From Candidatus Kinetoplastidibacterium crithidiae (GTDB lineage Bacteria > Pseudomonadota > Gammaproteobacteria > Burkholderiales > Burkholderiaceae_B), in assembly GCA_019278155.1 (NCBI GenBank), contig JADMLC010000009.1, positions 62,001 to 126,000 on the forward strand: DNA of 64,000 nucleotides, read 5' to 3'. A program made the translations under genes and the position numbers. Shown in pieces: positions 42,188 to 52,986 of this stretch. Each line of letters starts with the position of its first letter. Positions within the stretch are counted from its first letter, which is position 1. The notes beneath the pieces were generated by a model. That model searched no databases, was not told the DNA's origin, and saw only the letters and a program-made list of their open reading frames with translations.

Positions 42188-42983
42188 TTTTATAGTGGAT
42201 AGATATATTATCAGAATATATTGATTTTACACCAGATATTGTGTTCAAGGTTAAGTGTCCAAATTGATCTATACCATTTGCTATTCCATCTTGGATAGTT
42301 TTACTTTCTTTTTCAATTTTGATCCTTTTCCCAAATAAATAATCAATTTTCTTGAATCGTTCATAGAAATATTGTAAACCGTTCTTTTCCAAAGCAGCTA
42401 TGTCTTTGTGCCATGACTTTGATATTCTAGTTATTATTTGTATAATTTTCTCACAGTTAATAATAGGTTGATTAGTTATTTCAGATAAATCAGTGATTGG
42501 CCTATTAAGATCAGTTGACTTATCAATAGCTTTATTTAAATTAATACCTATACCTATGATTGCAAAGTAACAATTATCTTTTTTATGATCTTTAATTGTT
42601 TCTACTAGTATTCCAGAGACTTTTTTGTCATTCCATTGGATATCATTTGGCCATTTTAGTGTTAGTTGTGAATTATTATGAGATACTAATTCTTTTAATG
42701 ATTCACAAGCACTTATCCCTGCTACAATAGCAATTGATGGTAAATTAATAGGATGTATATTAATATTAAAAGCACAAGAAAATGTTAGATCATTATTGTT
42801 GCTAATCCATTTTTTTCCTTGTCTTCCTCTGCCAGCAATTTGGTTATTAGTTCCTTCCAAATATGGTGTTTTGATATCATTAGCTTTTATTTTTTTTATC
42901 AAGCTTGTGTTAGTAGAATCTGTTGATTCAGTCCATTCAATGTCATGAAACATTGGTAAGTTTTTTTTTAAAATTTGTAACAT
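42171..42983 (-). CDS. birA: Biotin-[acetyl-CoA-carboxylase] ligase (no HTH domain)
   Basis: DSTNTSLIKK, GRGRQGKKWIS, KWPNDIQWNDKKVSGILVE, GIGINLN. Confidence 0.93.
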   Translation of the reverse strand: MLQILKKNLPMFHDIEWTESTDSTNTSLIKKIKANDIKTPYLEGTNNQIAGRGRQGKKWISNNNDLTFSCAFNINIHPINLPSIAIVAGISACESLKELVSHNNSQLTLKWPNDIQWNDKKVSGILVETIKDHKKDNCYFAIIGIGINLNKAIDKSTDLNRPITDLSEITNQPIINCEKIIQIITRISKSWHKDIAALEKNGLQYFYERFKKIDYLFGKRIKIEKESKTIQDGIANGIDQFGHLTLNTISGVKSIYSDNISIHYKNDYSD

Positions 42984-43240
42984 ATTTTTGTAATTTTAAA
43001 TGTCTACATAAACCATCTTGATAAAAATTCTGATAATTCTAGAGAATTATATGATATTAAAGATATTATTTATTCAGGATAGAGTTTCTAGTTGGAAAGA
43101 AATATCATATTAATTTATTTGCTTCTTAGAAAGATGATGAAAAAAATACATTCTCTCATATGAAGTTGAGATAAACTTATCAAATATTAAATTTATATTT
43201 ATTTTAATGCAAATTACAACGTTTTTGGATTTTTATATTT

Positions 43241-43897
43241 ATGCTAATTAATACAACAAAGAAATTAATTGGTTCTGCTGGATTAATTGATTGTGCAGTT
43301 GAATGGCCTGAACATAAAATTCTTGGTTGGGCCTTGATATTACATCCTCATCCATTACATGGTGGTAGTCGTAATAATAAAGTGATAACCACGATTTCTA
43401 GAGAGTGCTTAAGACAAGGGATCGTAGCAATCAGGCCTAATTTTAGAGGAGTTGGTGATTCAGGTGGTTTTTTTGATAATGGCGTAGGTGAGACTAATGA
43501 TATGAGTATTCTTATGCAGCAAATTATTGATATTTACCCAGAGCTTTATGAATTACCTTGTTTTCTTGCAGGGTTTTCATTTGGATCTGCTGTTGCTGCG
43601 CAATTATATTCAAGGTTGTATGATGAGGAAAGGTCTTGTAACATAAAATGTTTAATGCTTATTGGTTCTGCTGTACAACGTTTTCAATTTAGTGAGATTC
43701 ATCTTCCAGAAAAGACTATAATTATCCATGGAGAAACAGATGAAGTTGTTCCTTTTAATGAAATGTTGGATTGGGCTAGGCCAAAATCCATACCAATTAT
43801 TATGATTCCGTCGTGTTCTCATTTTTTTCATGGGAAATTGCTATTATTGCGTGAAATGGTATCTATTTATCTGAAGTCTAGTATTATTTCATATTAA
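43241..43897 (+). CDS. Alpha/beta hydrolase (COG2945-like)
   Basis: LHPHPLHGGSRNNKV, RPNFRGVGDSGG, AGFSFGSAVA. Confidence 0.85.
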   Translation: MLINTTKKLIGSAGLIDCAVEWPEHKILGWALILHPHPLHGGSRNNKVITTISRECLRQGIVAIRPNFRGVGDSGGFFDNGVGETNDMSILMQQIIDIYPELYELPCFLAGFSFGSAVAAQLYSRLYDEERSCNIKCLMLIGSAVQRFQFSEIHLPEKTIIIHGETDEVVPFNEMLDWARPKSIPIIMIPSCSHFFHGKLLLLREMVSIYLKSSIISY

Positions 43898-44009
43898 AAT
43901 GTAATAAAATTAACTTTTAATAGTAGTGATTATGAATATACGAAAACATTCTTGAGTTATGTTTTAGTTTTTTGAAAAATTAGGTTGTATTTTTAAAGTT
44001 AATTATCTG

Positions 44010-45248
44010 ATGAATTTATTATTGAGATTAGCATTTTTTATTATTTCGTTTTTTGTCTATAGTACATCTTTTTCCTCTGAAGTAGAGTTGGATGGTCATA
44101 CATCTGTTATATCTATTTCTGGAGATGCTAATAAATTGGCTATACCGGTGGTTCAGGTTTCTAGGTTACCAGTTCCTAAGATAGCTGCTAAGTCATGGAT
44201 TGTAGTTGATGTGAATAGTGAGCAAGTTTTATCATCATACAATCCTGATCTGAGATTAGAGCCAGCTTCCCTTACAAAAATTATGACGTCATATTTAGCA
44301 TTTAATGCGTTGCATGATAAACGTTTAGATTTAGATCAAAGTATAGTCCCATCAGATAAGGCATGGAAAACAGGTGGTTCAAGAATGTTTATAGAGCCTA
44401 AAATTAGGGTGTCCATTCATGAATTATTGCAGGGAGTAATAGTTCAGTCAGGCAATGATGCCTCTATCGCTTTAGCAGAGGCTATTAGTGGTGATGAAGA
44501 TTCTTTTGTGGCTCTCATGAATCAGGAAGCTAAATATCTTGGTATGAATAATAGTAATTTTATGAATTCTACAGGTTTGCCTGAAACGGATCATATAACA
44601 ACAGCAAGAGATCTATCTTTACTAGCTATTAGAATGATTAAAGATCATTCTAATTTTCTACATTATTATAAACAGAAAGAATTTAAATATAACAATATTT
44701 TGCAAACTAATCGCAATAGATTATTGTGGTCTGATAGTTCTGTTGATGGTTTAAAAACAGGATATACAGATTCTGCTGGATATTGTCTTGTTGCAACAGC
44801 CGTTCGTGGTGATAGACGTATGTTGGTTGTTTTATTGGGAGCAAATAGTGAATCTATCAGAACAGAAGAAAGTTTAAAGTTATTGAATTGGGGTTTTCAA
44901 AATTTTGATACGGTTTCTGTAAATGAGCAAACTAATGAAAGCCAAATTAAAGCAAGGGTTTGGGGTGGTACTGTAGATAAAGTTAATCTAGGTCCTATTG
45001 ATAAAGTTTGGTTGACAGTTCCAAGAAGTCGTTTGTCAGATATAAAATTTATTGTTGAACGCATAGATCCTCTTATTGCTCCTTTGCAAAAAGGTCAATT
45101 GGTTGGTAATTTGCAGTTTATTATTGATGATAGTATTTTAAAAGTTGTTCCCATAGTTTCATTGCAAAACGTAAATAAAGCTGGTTTGCTAGGAATATCT
45201 ATAGATTATATGAAAAGATGGATAGCTTCTAAATCATTCTTTAGATAA
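44010..45248 (+). CDS. dacC: D-alanyl-D-alanine carboxypeptidase (PBP5/6 type)
   Basis: PASLTKIMTSYLAF (SxxK), SGNDAS (SxN), DGLKTGYTDSAGYC (KTG). Confidence 0.93.
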   Translation: MNLLLRLAFFIISFFVYSTSFSSEVELDGHTSVISISGDANKLAIPVVQVSRLPVPKIAAKSWIVVDVNSEQVLSSYNPDLRLEPASLTKIMTSYLAFNALHDKRLDLDQSIVPSDKAWKTGGSRMFIEPKIRVSIHELLQGVIVQSGNDASIALAEAISGDEDSFVALMNQEAKYLGMNNSNFMNSTGLPETDHITTARDLSLLAIRMIKDHSNFLHYYKQKEFKYNNILQTNRNRLLWSDSSVDGLKTGYTDSAGYCLVATAVRGDRRMLVVLLGANSESIRTEESLKLLNWGFQNFDTVSVNEQTNESQIKARVWGGTVDKVNLGPIDKVWLTVPRSRLSDIKFIVERIDPLIAPLQKGQLVGNLQFIIDDSILKVVPIVSLQNVNKAGLLGISIDYMKRWIASKSFFR

Positions 45249-45258
45249 AGAAATAACT

Positions 45259-45513
45259 ATGATCGATAGTATGCATTATCCAAACTATTTTCCTATAAAG
45301 ATAATAGGAATCAATCATGATGATTTTATTCAACAAATTATGGAGTCATTGAATAATTCGAAAGTTGTCTTTGATGATAAAATTGATACTAATTTTAGTA
45401 AGTCCAAAAAATATATTAGCGTTACAGTAAATGTTTATATAAATTCAAGAGAGCATTTTATTGAAATCTATAATGAATTGAATAATATTTCACTGACCAG
45501 ATTTATTATTTGA
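45259..45513 (+). CDS. ybeD: DUF493/YbeD family protein
   Basis: YPNYFPIKIIGINHDDFIQQI...YISVTVNVYINSREHFIEIYNEL; downstream of dac gene. Confidence 0.85.
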   Translation: MIDSMHYPNYFPIKIIGINHDDFIQQIMESLNNSKVVFDDKIDTNFSKSKKYISVTVNVYINSREHFIEIYNELNNISLTRFII

Positions 45514-45518
45514 TAAGT

Positions 45519-45567
45519 TTTTTTAATTGCTAGCGGGGTATATTGCAACGCTAGCTTGATTAAAAAA
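45519..45567. terminator. Bidirectional terminator between convergent ybeD-like gene and hslU
   Basis: TTTTTTAAT-t-GCTAGCG-loop-CGCTAGC-ttg-ATTAAAAAA. Confidence 0.8.
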
Positions 45568-45579
45568 GTTAAGTTTATA

Positions 45580-46977
45580 TTATAAAATAAAAGACGCTAG
45601 ATCTTCTTTTGATAATATATCTCCTAATTGTTTTTCAACAAAAGTAGCATCTATTGTTAGATCTTTGTCTTTTAAAGAAGGCGCTTCAAAAGAAATATTT
45701 TCAAGAAGTTTTTCCATTACAGTATATAGTCTTCTTGCTCCTATATTCTCATTTTTTTCATTTACATAAAAGGCTATCTCTGCAATTTTATTTATTCCTT
45801 CTTCTGTAAAGATGATGTCTATACCTTCTGTTTTCATTAGGGCGATATATTGTTTAGTTAGTGATGCATCAGTATCTCTTAGTATATGTACAAAATCTTC
45901 TATTGATAATGAGTCTAATTCTACTCTAATAGGGAATCTTCCTTGTAATTCAGGAATTAGATCTGAAGGTTTTGATAAATGAAAAGCTCCTGATGCAATA
46001 AATAATATATGATCTGTTTTTATTGACCCATAACGTGTGTTAACTGTAGTTCCCTCTACTAATGGGAGAAGATCCCGTTGTACTCCATGACGAGATACCT
46101 CAATATTATCAGAACCATGTTTGCTTGCTATTTTATCTATTTCATCTAGAAATACTATGCCATTTTGTTCTACATTAGTGATTGCTTTAGATTTTATTTC
46201 ATCATCATTGATTCTTTTATTAGCTTCTTCTTCTATCATGATTTTCATTGCATTCATGATTTTCATTTTTTTATTTTTTTTCTTATCTTGGCTAATGCCA
46301 GCAAATATGCTTTTTAGCTGATCAGCCATTTCTTCCATACCTGGAGGAGTCATTATATCAAAATGTGAGACAGAGATAGGAACTGATATTTCAATTTCGA
46401 GTTCGTTAAGTTTTCCTTCTCTTAATCTTTTTCTGAATGTTTGGCGAGTATTGTTATCGACTACTGTTTTTTCTTCCTCATCTTTCCTATTTGGTGGTGG
46501 TACTAATATATCCAATATTCTCTCTTCAGCAGCTTCTTCTGCTATTGTTTTTACAGAATCTATTTCATTTTCTTTTGATTGTTTGATAGCGTTTTCTACC
46601 AAATCTCTGATTATAGTATCGACATCTCTACCAACATAACCAACTTCAGTAAACTTTGTCGCTTCTATTTTTATGAATGGAGCATTAGATAGTTTAGACA
46701 GTCTTCTAGCTATTTCTGTTTTTCCAACTCCAGTTGGTCCAATCATCAGAATATTTTTTGGATGTATTTCTTGACGTAATTCCTTGGCGACCTGTTGACG
46801 ACGCCAGCGATTTCTTAGAGCTATAGCAACAGCTCGTTTCGCACGGTTTTGCCCAATGATATGTTTGTCTAAATGGTTAACAATTTCTTCAGGGGTCATG
46901 CTTTTATGATCTGATGTTATTAGCATAATGCGTGGTTTCCTTTTTGTGCAAATTATATTTGTTCTATAAAGTTTCAA
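45580..46977 (-). CDS. hslU: ATP-dependent protease ATPase subunit HslU (likely start 46926)
   Basis: [49 protein letters not shown]. Confidence 0.96.
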   Translation of the reverse strand: MKLYRTNIICTKRKPRIMLITSDHKSMTPEEIVNHLDKHIIGQNRAKRAVAIALRNRWRRQQVAKELRQEIHPKNILMIGPTGVGKTEIARRLSKLSNAPFIKIEATKFTEVGYVGRDVDTIIRDLVENAIKQSKENEIDSVKTIAEEAAEERILDILVPPPNRKDEEEKTVVDNNTRQTFRKRLREGKLNELEIEISVPISVSHFDIMTPPGMEEMADQLKSIFAGISQDKKKNKKMKIMNAMKIMIEEEANKRINDDEIKSKAITNVEQNGIVFLDEIDKIASKHGSDNIEVSRHGVQRDLLPLVEGTTVNTRYGSIKTDHILFIASGAFHLSKPSDLIPELQGRFPIRVELDSLSIEDFVHILRDTDASLTKQYIALMKTEGIDIIFTEEGINKIAEIAFYVNEKNENIGARRLYTVMEKLLENISFEAPSLKDKDLTIDATFVEKQLGDILSKEDLASFIL

Positions 46978-47497
46978 TAATATGATTATTATTCGTATAA
47001 ATACAAAGATCGCTTGCTATTTCTAATGATTTTTTGACTATTTCTTTGGTAGATAAATCAGTATTTCGTAGTAATGCTAAAGCAGAAGCATGTGCATAAG
47101 GCCCTCCTGAACCTACTGTAGCTAGACCATATTCTGGCTCGAGAACATCTCCATTACCTGTAAGAATAAAAGTTTTTGTATCATCAGCAACTATTAACAT
47201 AGCTTCTAATTTCCTAAGAAATTTATCAGTACGCCATTCCTTAGTCATTTCTACTGCGGCACGAGTTAGATTTCCTGAATATTTTTCTAGTTTTGTTTCA
47301 AATAATTCTTGTAAAGTAAAAGCATCAGAAGTTGCTCCGGCAAAGCCTGTTAATATTTTATCTTTGTACAATCGGCGTATCTTTTTTGCTGTGCTCTTGA
47401 TAACAATATTACCCATAGTAACTTGTCCATCACCTCCTATGGACACTTGATTTTTTCTTCTAACACATACTATGGTAGTGGCATGAAAATTTTCCAT
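46964..47497 (-). CDS. hslV: ATP-dependent protease subunit HslV
   Basis: [38 protein letters not shown]. Confidence 0.96.
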   Translation of the reverse strand: MENFHATTIVCVRRKNQVSIGGDGQVTMGNIVIKSTAKKIRRLYKDKILTGFAGATSDAFTLQELFETKLEKYSGNLTRAAVEMTKEWRTDKFLRKLEAMLIVADDTKTFILTGNGDVLEPEYGLATVGSGGPYAHASALALLRNTDLSTKEIVKKSLEIASDLCIYTNNNHIIETL

Positions 47498-47540
47498 TAG
47501 AATATCCTTATTACATTTTAGCTATATTAATAAATATTTT

Positions 47541-48005
47541 TTATTGTTCCCCATATAGTTTCTGACGCATTTCTCTTCGTTCTTGTGCTTCTATAGATAA
47601 TGTTGCTGTAGGTCTTGCTAGTAGTCTAGGTATTCCTATTGGCTCTCCAGTTTCTTCGCACCAGCCATACTCCCCATTGTTAATCAACTCTATGGCTTTT
47701 TGTATTTTTTTTAATAGTTTTCTTTCTCTATCTCTGCTTTTTAATTCTAATGCATGCTCTTCTTCTATAGTTGCTCGATCTGCAGGATCAGGTACAAATT
47801 GTGTTTCTCTAAGATATTCTGTAGTTGCTTCTGCTTTTAATAAAATTTCTTGTTCCAAAGATTGCAGTTTTTGTTTAAAGAAAGCAAGTTGTATTTCATT
47901 CATATATGCTTCTTCAGGCATATTTAATATATCTTGTTCGCTAAAATTATTTATATTACTTGTAAAAGCATTAGATTTCATATTGACTATTTTGTTTTTT
48001 GTCAT
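47541..48005 (-). CDS. dksA: RNA polymerase-binding transcription factor DksA
   Basis: DPADRATIEEEHALELKSRDRERKLLKKIQKAI, YGWCEETGEPIGIPRLLARPTATLS. Confidence 0.94.
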   Translation of the reverse strand: MTKNKIVNMKSNAFTSNINNFSEQDILNMPEEAYMNEIQLAFFKQKLQSLEQEILLKAEATTEYLRETQFVPDPADRATIEEEHALELKSRDRERKLLKKIQKAIELINNGEYGWCEETGEPIGIPRLLARPTATLSIEAQERREMRQKLYGEQ

Positions 48006-48072
48006 ACAAATACTCCACCATAGATTACCATTATCACCCTATAGATTGAGAAATTTAAAGCTGTTATATTAT

Positions 48073-49119
48073 TTACTTTACGGTGCATAATTCTAACCCA
48101 TGTATAAATAATTCTCTAGGTAGTTTTCTCCCTATAAATACCATTTTAGTGTTTGGTTTTTCTGATTTCTTCCATGGTTTGCCAGGTTCTGCACCCATGA
48201 GCATGTGTACTCCTTGAAAAAGAATTCGTTTATCTAATCCATGCATATATAAAATACCTTTGTATCGCAACATATCAGGACCGAATTCTTGTGATATTTG
48301 TGATAAGAATTTTTCTAATTTTTCTGAATCAAATGCTTTCTCACTATAAAAAGTGAAAGAAACTATATCGTCGTGATGATGATGATTGCATTTTTCGGTA
48401 CATTCATGATTTTCATTATTTAAAAACTGGGGGTCTATATCTAAAATATCATCTAAGTTAAAACCGCTTATATTAAGAAGTGATGGTATATCGATAGAGT
48501 CTAGTAATAATTTTTTGATAGTGGCTCTTGGGTTTATATGAATTAAACGACTTTGTAATTTAAGTAATTCTTCTTCAGATACTAGATCACATTTAGAAAT
48601 TAATATAACATCAGCAAAGCCTATTTGTTTTTGAGCTTCTATTTGTTCATCAAGAGTTTTTGGGGCATGTTTAGCATCTACTAATGTGATTATTGCATCT
48701 AACATGTAATTTTTTGCAATATAATCATCTATGAAAAAAGTCTGACATAATGGTCCTGGATCTGCTAATCCAGTTGTTTCAATTATTACACGATCAAAAT
48801 TTATTTGTTTTATTTGTAGTTTTTTATGAAGATTTGATAATGTGTCAACCATATCTCCTCGTATTGTGCAGCAAACGCAACCATTAGATAATTCTATGAT
48901 TTCTTCATTATTATTTTGAACAAGAATTTCATTATCTATGTTTTCTGATCCAAACTCATTTTCTATTACTGCTAATTTTAGCCCATGTTGTGTTGATAAA
49001 ATTTTATTTAATAGGGTTGTTTTACCAGCGCCTAGAAATCCTGTAATAATTGTTACAGGTATAATATTTTGTAAAGTTTTTGCTGGAGTCATAAACATGT
49101 TCCTAATTGGCATAAACAT
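48073..49119 (-). CDS. COG0523/CobW family GTPase (putative metallochaperone)
   Basis: PVTIITGFLGAGKTTLLN, LSNGCVCCTIRGDM, ETTGLADP, SKCD, His-rich NHHHHDD segment. Confidence 0.92.
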   Translation of the reverse strand: MFMPIRNMFMTPAKTLQNIIPVTIITGFLGAGKTTLLNKILSTQHGLKLAVIENEFGSENIDNEILVQNNNEEIIELSNGCVCCTIRGDMVDTLSNLHKKLQIKQINFDRVIIETTGLADPGPLCQTFFIDDYIAKNYMLDAIITLVDAKHAPKTLDEQIEAQKQIGFADVILISKCDLVSEEELLKLQSRLIHINPRATIKKLLLDSIDIPSLLNISGFNLDDILDIDPQFLNNENHECTEKCNHHHHDDIVSFTFYSEKAFDSEKLEKFLSQISQEFGPDMLRYKGILYMHGLDKRILFQGVHMLMGAEPGKPWKKSEKPNTKMVFIGRKLPRELFIHGLELCTVK

Positions 49120-49269
49120 AATTACATAAAGTAATATGTTTTGTTTGAAATTAATTACATTATTATTGCTTTATATAACTAATAACTTTTAGTTTTTAAT
49201 AGCAATTATTTAATTTGTTAAAGAAGTGTAAGCATATTTTATAGATAATTTTGCGTCAATATTGGTACC

Positions 49270-50244
49270 TTATGATTTTTTTGCCCTTGGATGTGTTTTG
49301 TCATATATGGATGATAAGTGTTGAAAGTCTAGTTTGGTATATATTTGAGTAGTAGTAATGCTTTTATGTCCAAGAAGTTCTTGTACAGCTCTTAAATCTT
49401 GAGATGATTGTAGTAAATGACTAGCAAAACTATGTCTTATGGCATGAGGCGACATATTTCCAGGAATATTCATATTTAATGATATTTTTTTTAGTTGAAT
49501 TTGTATTACCCTAGGTGAAATTCTTTGGCCTTTTATACCTAAAAATAAGGCAGGAATATCTTCCTCTCTAGTTTTGTTAGATATAAATTTATCTCGTACA
49601 TTTATCCATGCTTTTAAACTAAATAAAGCAGTTTTACCTATTGGAAGTATACGTTGTTTATTGCCTTTTCCTAACACTATAATTTCTGCGCGATCCATAT
49701 AAAGCCAGCTTTTGGATGTATAATTTTTATTTTTTGTATATTTTAAGTCTGTGGATATTAATTCTGATAAGCGTAATCCACTTGAATAAAATAATTCAAG
49801 TATGGCTTGATCTCTAATGGTTACTGGGTCTGCATCTTTTGTTTTTATCTTATCTAAATTGCCATCTAATAAAGATTTCATTTGATCTACAGAAATAGAT
49901 TTCGGTAGTTCTTTTGTTGGTTTAGGAGTTTTTATATCATTAAGTGGAGTTAGATTCATGTTTATTCGCAAAGAATACCATTTATAAAAATTTTTCCATG
50001 ATGATATCATCCTACCTAGTCCTCTTGCGCCTAGTCCCAAAGAATATTTTTGTGATATAAATTTTCTAGCTAATTCTGAATTCAGATCTTTTATATCTAA
50101 ATCTTCTAATTCTAGCATTTTACATAATTGTGTAATATCCCTTTTATAATTCTCAATAGTATTCTTTGAATACCTCAAATTTGCACTTAAATATAGTAAC
50201 CACTGTTCTATAATTTGTGTTATTTCACTATTTTTGTAAGCCAT
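49270..50244 (-). CDS. xerC: Tyrosine recombinase XerC
   Basis: YSSGLRLSELIS, GKGNKQRILPIG, HAIRHSFASHLLQSSQDLRAVQELLGHKSITTTQIYTKLD. Confidence 0.94.
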   Translation of the reverse strand: MAYKNSEITQIIEQWLLYLSANLRYSKNTIENYKRDITQLCKMLELEDLDIKDLNSELARKFISQKYSLGLGARGLGRMISSWKNFYKWYSLRINMNLTPLNDIKTPKPTKELPKSISVDQMKSLLDGNLDKIKTKDADPVTIRDQAILELFYSSGLRLSELISTDLKYTKNKNYTSKSWLYMDRAEIIVLGKGNKQRILPIGKTALFSLKAWINVRDKFISNKTREEDIPALFLGIKGQRISPRVIQIQLKKISLNMNIPGNMSPHAIRHSFASHLLQSSQDLRAVQELLGHKSITTTQIYTKLDFQHLSSIYDKTHPRAKKS

Positions 50245-50270
50245 ATAATTAGAGGAGGATATTTTGATGT

Positions 50271-51161
50271 TTATAGTAGCTTTGTATCAATAGATTCTTT
50301 TAATATCTCATCTAATTTTATTTTTCCATCGAATACAAAACTTGCAGGTCCTGTCATTTTAATGTCACTACCATTCCAATCTATTGATATTGTTCCTCCT
50401 TTAGTTTGTACATGAACAGGTGATTGAAGCAGGCCTCTTCTTATACCAGATACAACTGCCGCACATGCTCCAGTTCCACAAGCTAAAGTTTCTCCGGCTC
50501 CACGTTCGTAAACACGTAAAAGAATATGGTGAGAATCTTTTATTTGCATAAAACCAACATTTACTTTATTAGGAAATCTATTGTGTGATTCTATGATTGG
50601 TCCAATTATAGATACTAGATCTGTATTGATGTTATCTATTTCTATCACGGCATGTGGATTTGATATAGATAATACAGATAAGAGGACTATCCCATTATTT
50701 TCAGTTTTTATTTCCCATATTTTTTCTAATGACTTAGTATTATAAGTTAAGTTATCCGTGTTAAATGGTAGGCTTTGATGGTCAAAAGAAGGTTTTCCCA
50801 TATTGACAGTTACAGAACCATCAGAGTTTTCATTAAGACTAATTAATCCGTTTTTTATTTCTGCTATTATAGGATTTTCATTGCTCAGTTTTTTTTGATG
50901 TACGAATTTAACAAAGCAACGGGCCCCATTACCACAATTTTCGACTTCATTACCATCAGAATTAAATATTCTGTATTTAAAATTGGCATTGGGTAGGGAA
51001 GTTTTTTCTATTAGTAGGATTTGGTCTGCACCAATACCAAAATGTCGGTCAGCTATAGATTTTGCTATTTTTGTTGTCATCTTGAAATTTTGATTTATGC
51101 AGTCTATCACTATAAAATCATTACCGATGCCATGCATTTTGGTAAAATGTAGATATGTCAT
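50271..51161 (-). CDS. dapF: Diaminopimelate epimerase
   Basis: KMHGIGNDFIVID, NSDGNEVENCGNGARCFVKF, ERGAGETLACGTGACAA. Confidence 0.97.
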   Translation of the reverse strand: MTYLHFTKMHGIGNDFIVIDCINQNFKMTTKIAKSIADRHFGIGADQILLIEKTSLPNANFKYRIFNSDGNEVENCGNGARCFVKFVHQKKLSNENPIIAEIKNGLISLNENSDGSVTVNMGKPSFDHQSLPFNTDNLTYNTKSLEKIWEIKTENNGIVLLSVLSISNPHAVIEIDNINTDLVSIIGPIIESHNRFPNKVNVGFMQIKDSHHILLRVYERGAGETLACGTGACAAVVSGIRRGLLQSPVHVQTKGGTISIDWNGSDIKMTGPASFVFDGKIKLDEILKESIDTKLL

Positions 51162-51524
51162 ATTAAACCTTATTTAATATTTTAAATTGTTAGTATCTAT
51201 TTAATGCCACTTATATAATACATGTTATGCAAATTTCAAGTGTATTTTTTAGATTTCGTATTCCAGGGCATCATATAAACTATAGTAATATTTTTGTGTC
51301 GATTCTTATTTAAATAATTTTATTTGTAAATTTATGATTTTTATCAGAATTAGTCTATATGATGTACTCTTTTTATCATAGTAATTAATTTTTATTTGAA
51401 ACTTTTTTTAGATATATGATACATCTTTAGGTTAATCTCATTCTATAAATTGGTTTTTTAAAACAAATATTTTAGTAAATAATTAGTCAAAATTAAATAA
51501 AATAGAAATTTAGAAGGATTTTTT

Positions 51525-52682
51525 GTGATTAGTGAAGAATTTTTGTTTACCTCAGAATCTGTTTCTGAAGGACATCCTGATAAGGTTGCTGATCAGATTT
51601 CAGATGCAATATTGGATGAGGTTTTAGCTCAGGATTCTGATGCTCGTGTAGCTGCAGAAACTTTATGTGGGAATAATATAGTTATTTTGACTGGCGAGAT
51701 TTCTGCTGATGTAAGTGTTGATTATGTTAGTGTAGCACGTAATTGTCTTAAGAGAATCGGTTATAAAGATATTGATTATGGCATGGATTATAGAAATTGC
51801 CATGTTCTTTTGTCTTATAACCAGCAGTCTCCTGATATTGCTGTTGGATTAATTGCAGAGGAAGAGTTGAATCAAGGAGCTGGAGATCAGGGCATTATGT
51901 TTGGCTATGCTTGTGACGACACTCCAGATTTTATGCCTGCTCCAATATGGTATTCTCATAGGTTAGTACAACGACAAAGCGAGTTGAGAAGAGATGGGCG
52001 ATTACCTTGGTTAAGACCAGATGCAAAATCACAGGTAACTTTTCGTTATATAGATGGCAAGGCAGTTGAAGTTGATACTATTGTTTTTTCCACGCAGCAT
52101 TCTACAGATATAGAGATAAATAATTTGAGAGAAGCTGTGATAGAAGAAATTATTAAGCCATCTTTCCCAGTTAAATTTATTAATAATAGAACAAAATTCT
52201 TAATAAATCCTACTGGTCGTTTTGTTATAGGTGGACCCAAAGGAGATTGTGGAATAACAGGTCGTAAGATTATCGTTGATACTTATGGCGGAGCATGTCC
52301 TCATGGAGGAGGGGCCTTTTCAGGAAAGGATCCATCTAAGGTAGATCGGTCTGCTTCATATATGGCGAGATATATTGCAAAAAATATAGTTGCATCAGGG
52401 ATAACAAGAAAATGCCAAGTCCAAATCAGTTATGCTATAGGTATAGCGGAACCAATAAATGTTAGTGTTTATACAGGTGATACTTATATTGTACCTAATC
52501 AAAAATTGTCTAAAATAGTTCGTGATAACTTTGATTTGCGCCCCAAGAGTATTATTAATTTATTAAAATTGCAAAGGCCTATATATTTTAAAACAGCTAC
52601 TTATGGTCATTTTGGTCGCTCAGAACCAGAGTTTACGTGGGAACATATTGACCAAACTGCTATTTTTAGAGATAGTTTATAG
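51525..52682 (+). CDS. metK: S-adenosylmethionine synthetase
   Basis: [53 protein letters not shown]. Confidence 0.98.
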   Translation: MISEEFLFTSESVSEGHPDKVADQISDAILDEVLAQDSDARVAAETLCGNNIVILTGEISADVSVDYVSVARNCLKRIGYKDIDYGMDYRNCHVLLSYNQQSPDIAVGLIAEEELNQGAGDQGIMFGYACDDTPDFMPAPIWYSHRLVQRQSELRRDGRLPWLRPDAKSQVTFRYIDGKAVEVDTIVFSTQHSTDIEINNLREAVIEEIIKPSFPVKFINNRTKFLINPTGRFVIGGPKGDCGITGRKIIVDTYGGACPHGGGAFSGKDPSKVDRSASYMARYIAKNIVASGITRKCQVQISYAIGIAEPINVSVYTGDTYIVPNQKLSKIVRDNFDLRPKSIINLLKLQRPIYFKTATYGHFGRSEPEFTWEHIDQTAIFRDSL

Positions 52683-52701
52683 TTGACATATCATACAAGC
52701 C

Positions 52702-52902
52702 ATGTCTTATAAAAAAAACCAGTTTAGTGTATCTTTGATTTCAGATTCTCCTTGTATAGCAGTTTGTTCTACCTTGTTTGATGATATTTGTAAAGGTTGT
52801 GGCAGAACTGCTTATGAGGTTGCTCATTGGGTATCACTCACCGAAAAACAAAAGATAGAAATATGGAATAGAATTAGAAAAGAAGGTTATCCAAAACGAT
52901 GA
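52702..52902 (+). CDS. DUF1289 family protein
   Basis: SPCIAVCSTLFDDICKGCGRTAYEVAHWVSLTEKQK (Cys-rich CxxxC...CxGCxR). Confidence 0.85.
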   Translation: MSYKKNQFSVSLISDSPCIAVCSTLFDDICKGCGRTAYEVAHWVSLTEKQKIEIWNRIRKEGYPKR

Positions 52903-52986
52903 AAGTTCTATTTTATTAATAATTATTGTTATATTTATAATATGTAGACTTTATACTGAAATAATTTATAATGCGGTTTTCTTGAG

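Noticed and set aside
47541-48005. DksA retaining only one of the four zinc-finger cysteines (CEETGEPIG...LSIEAQ)
   Set aside because: To my knowledge this pattern is usual for Bordetella/Burkholderia-type DksA, so it is not decay.
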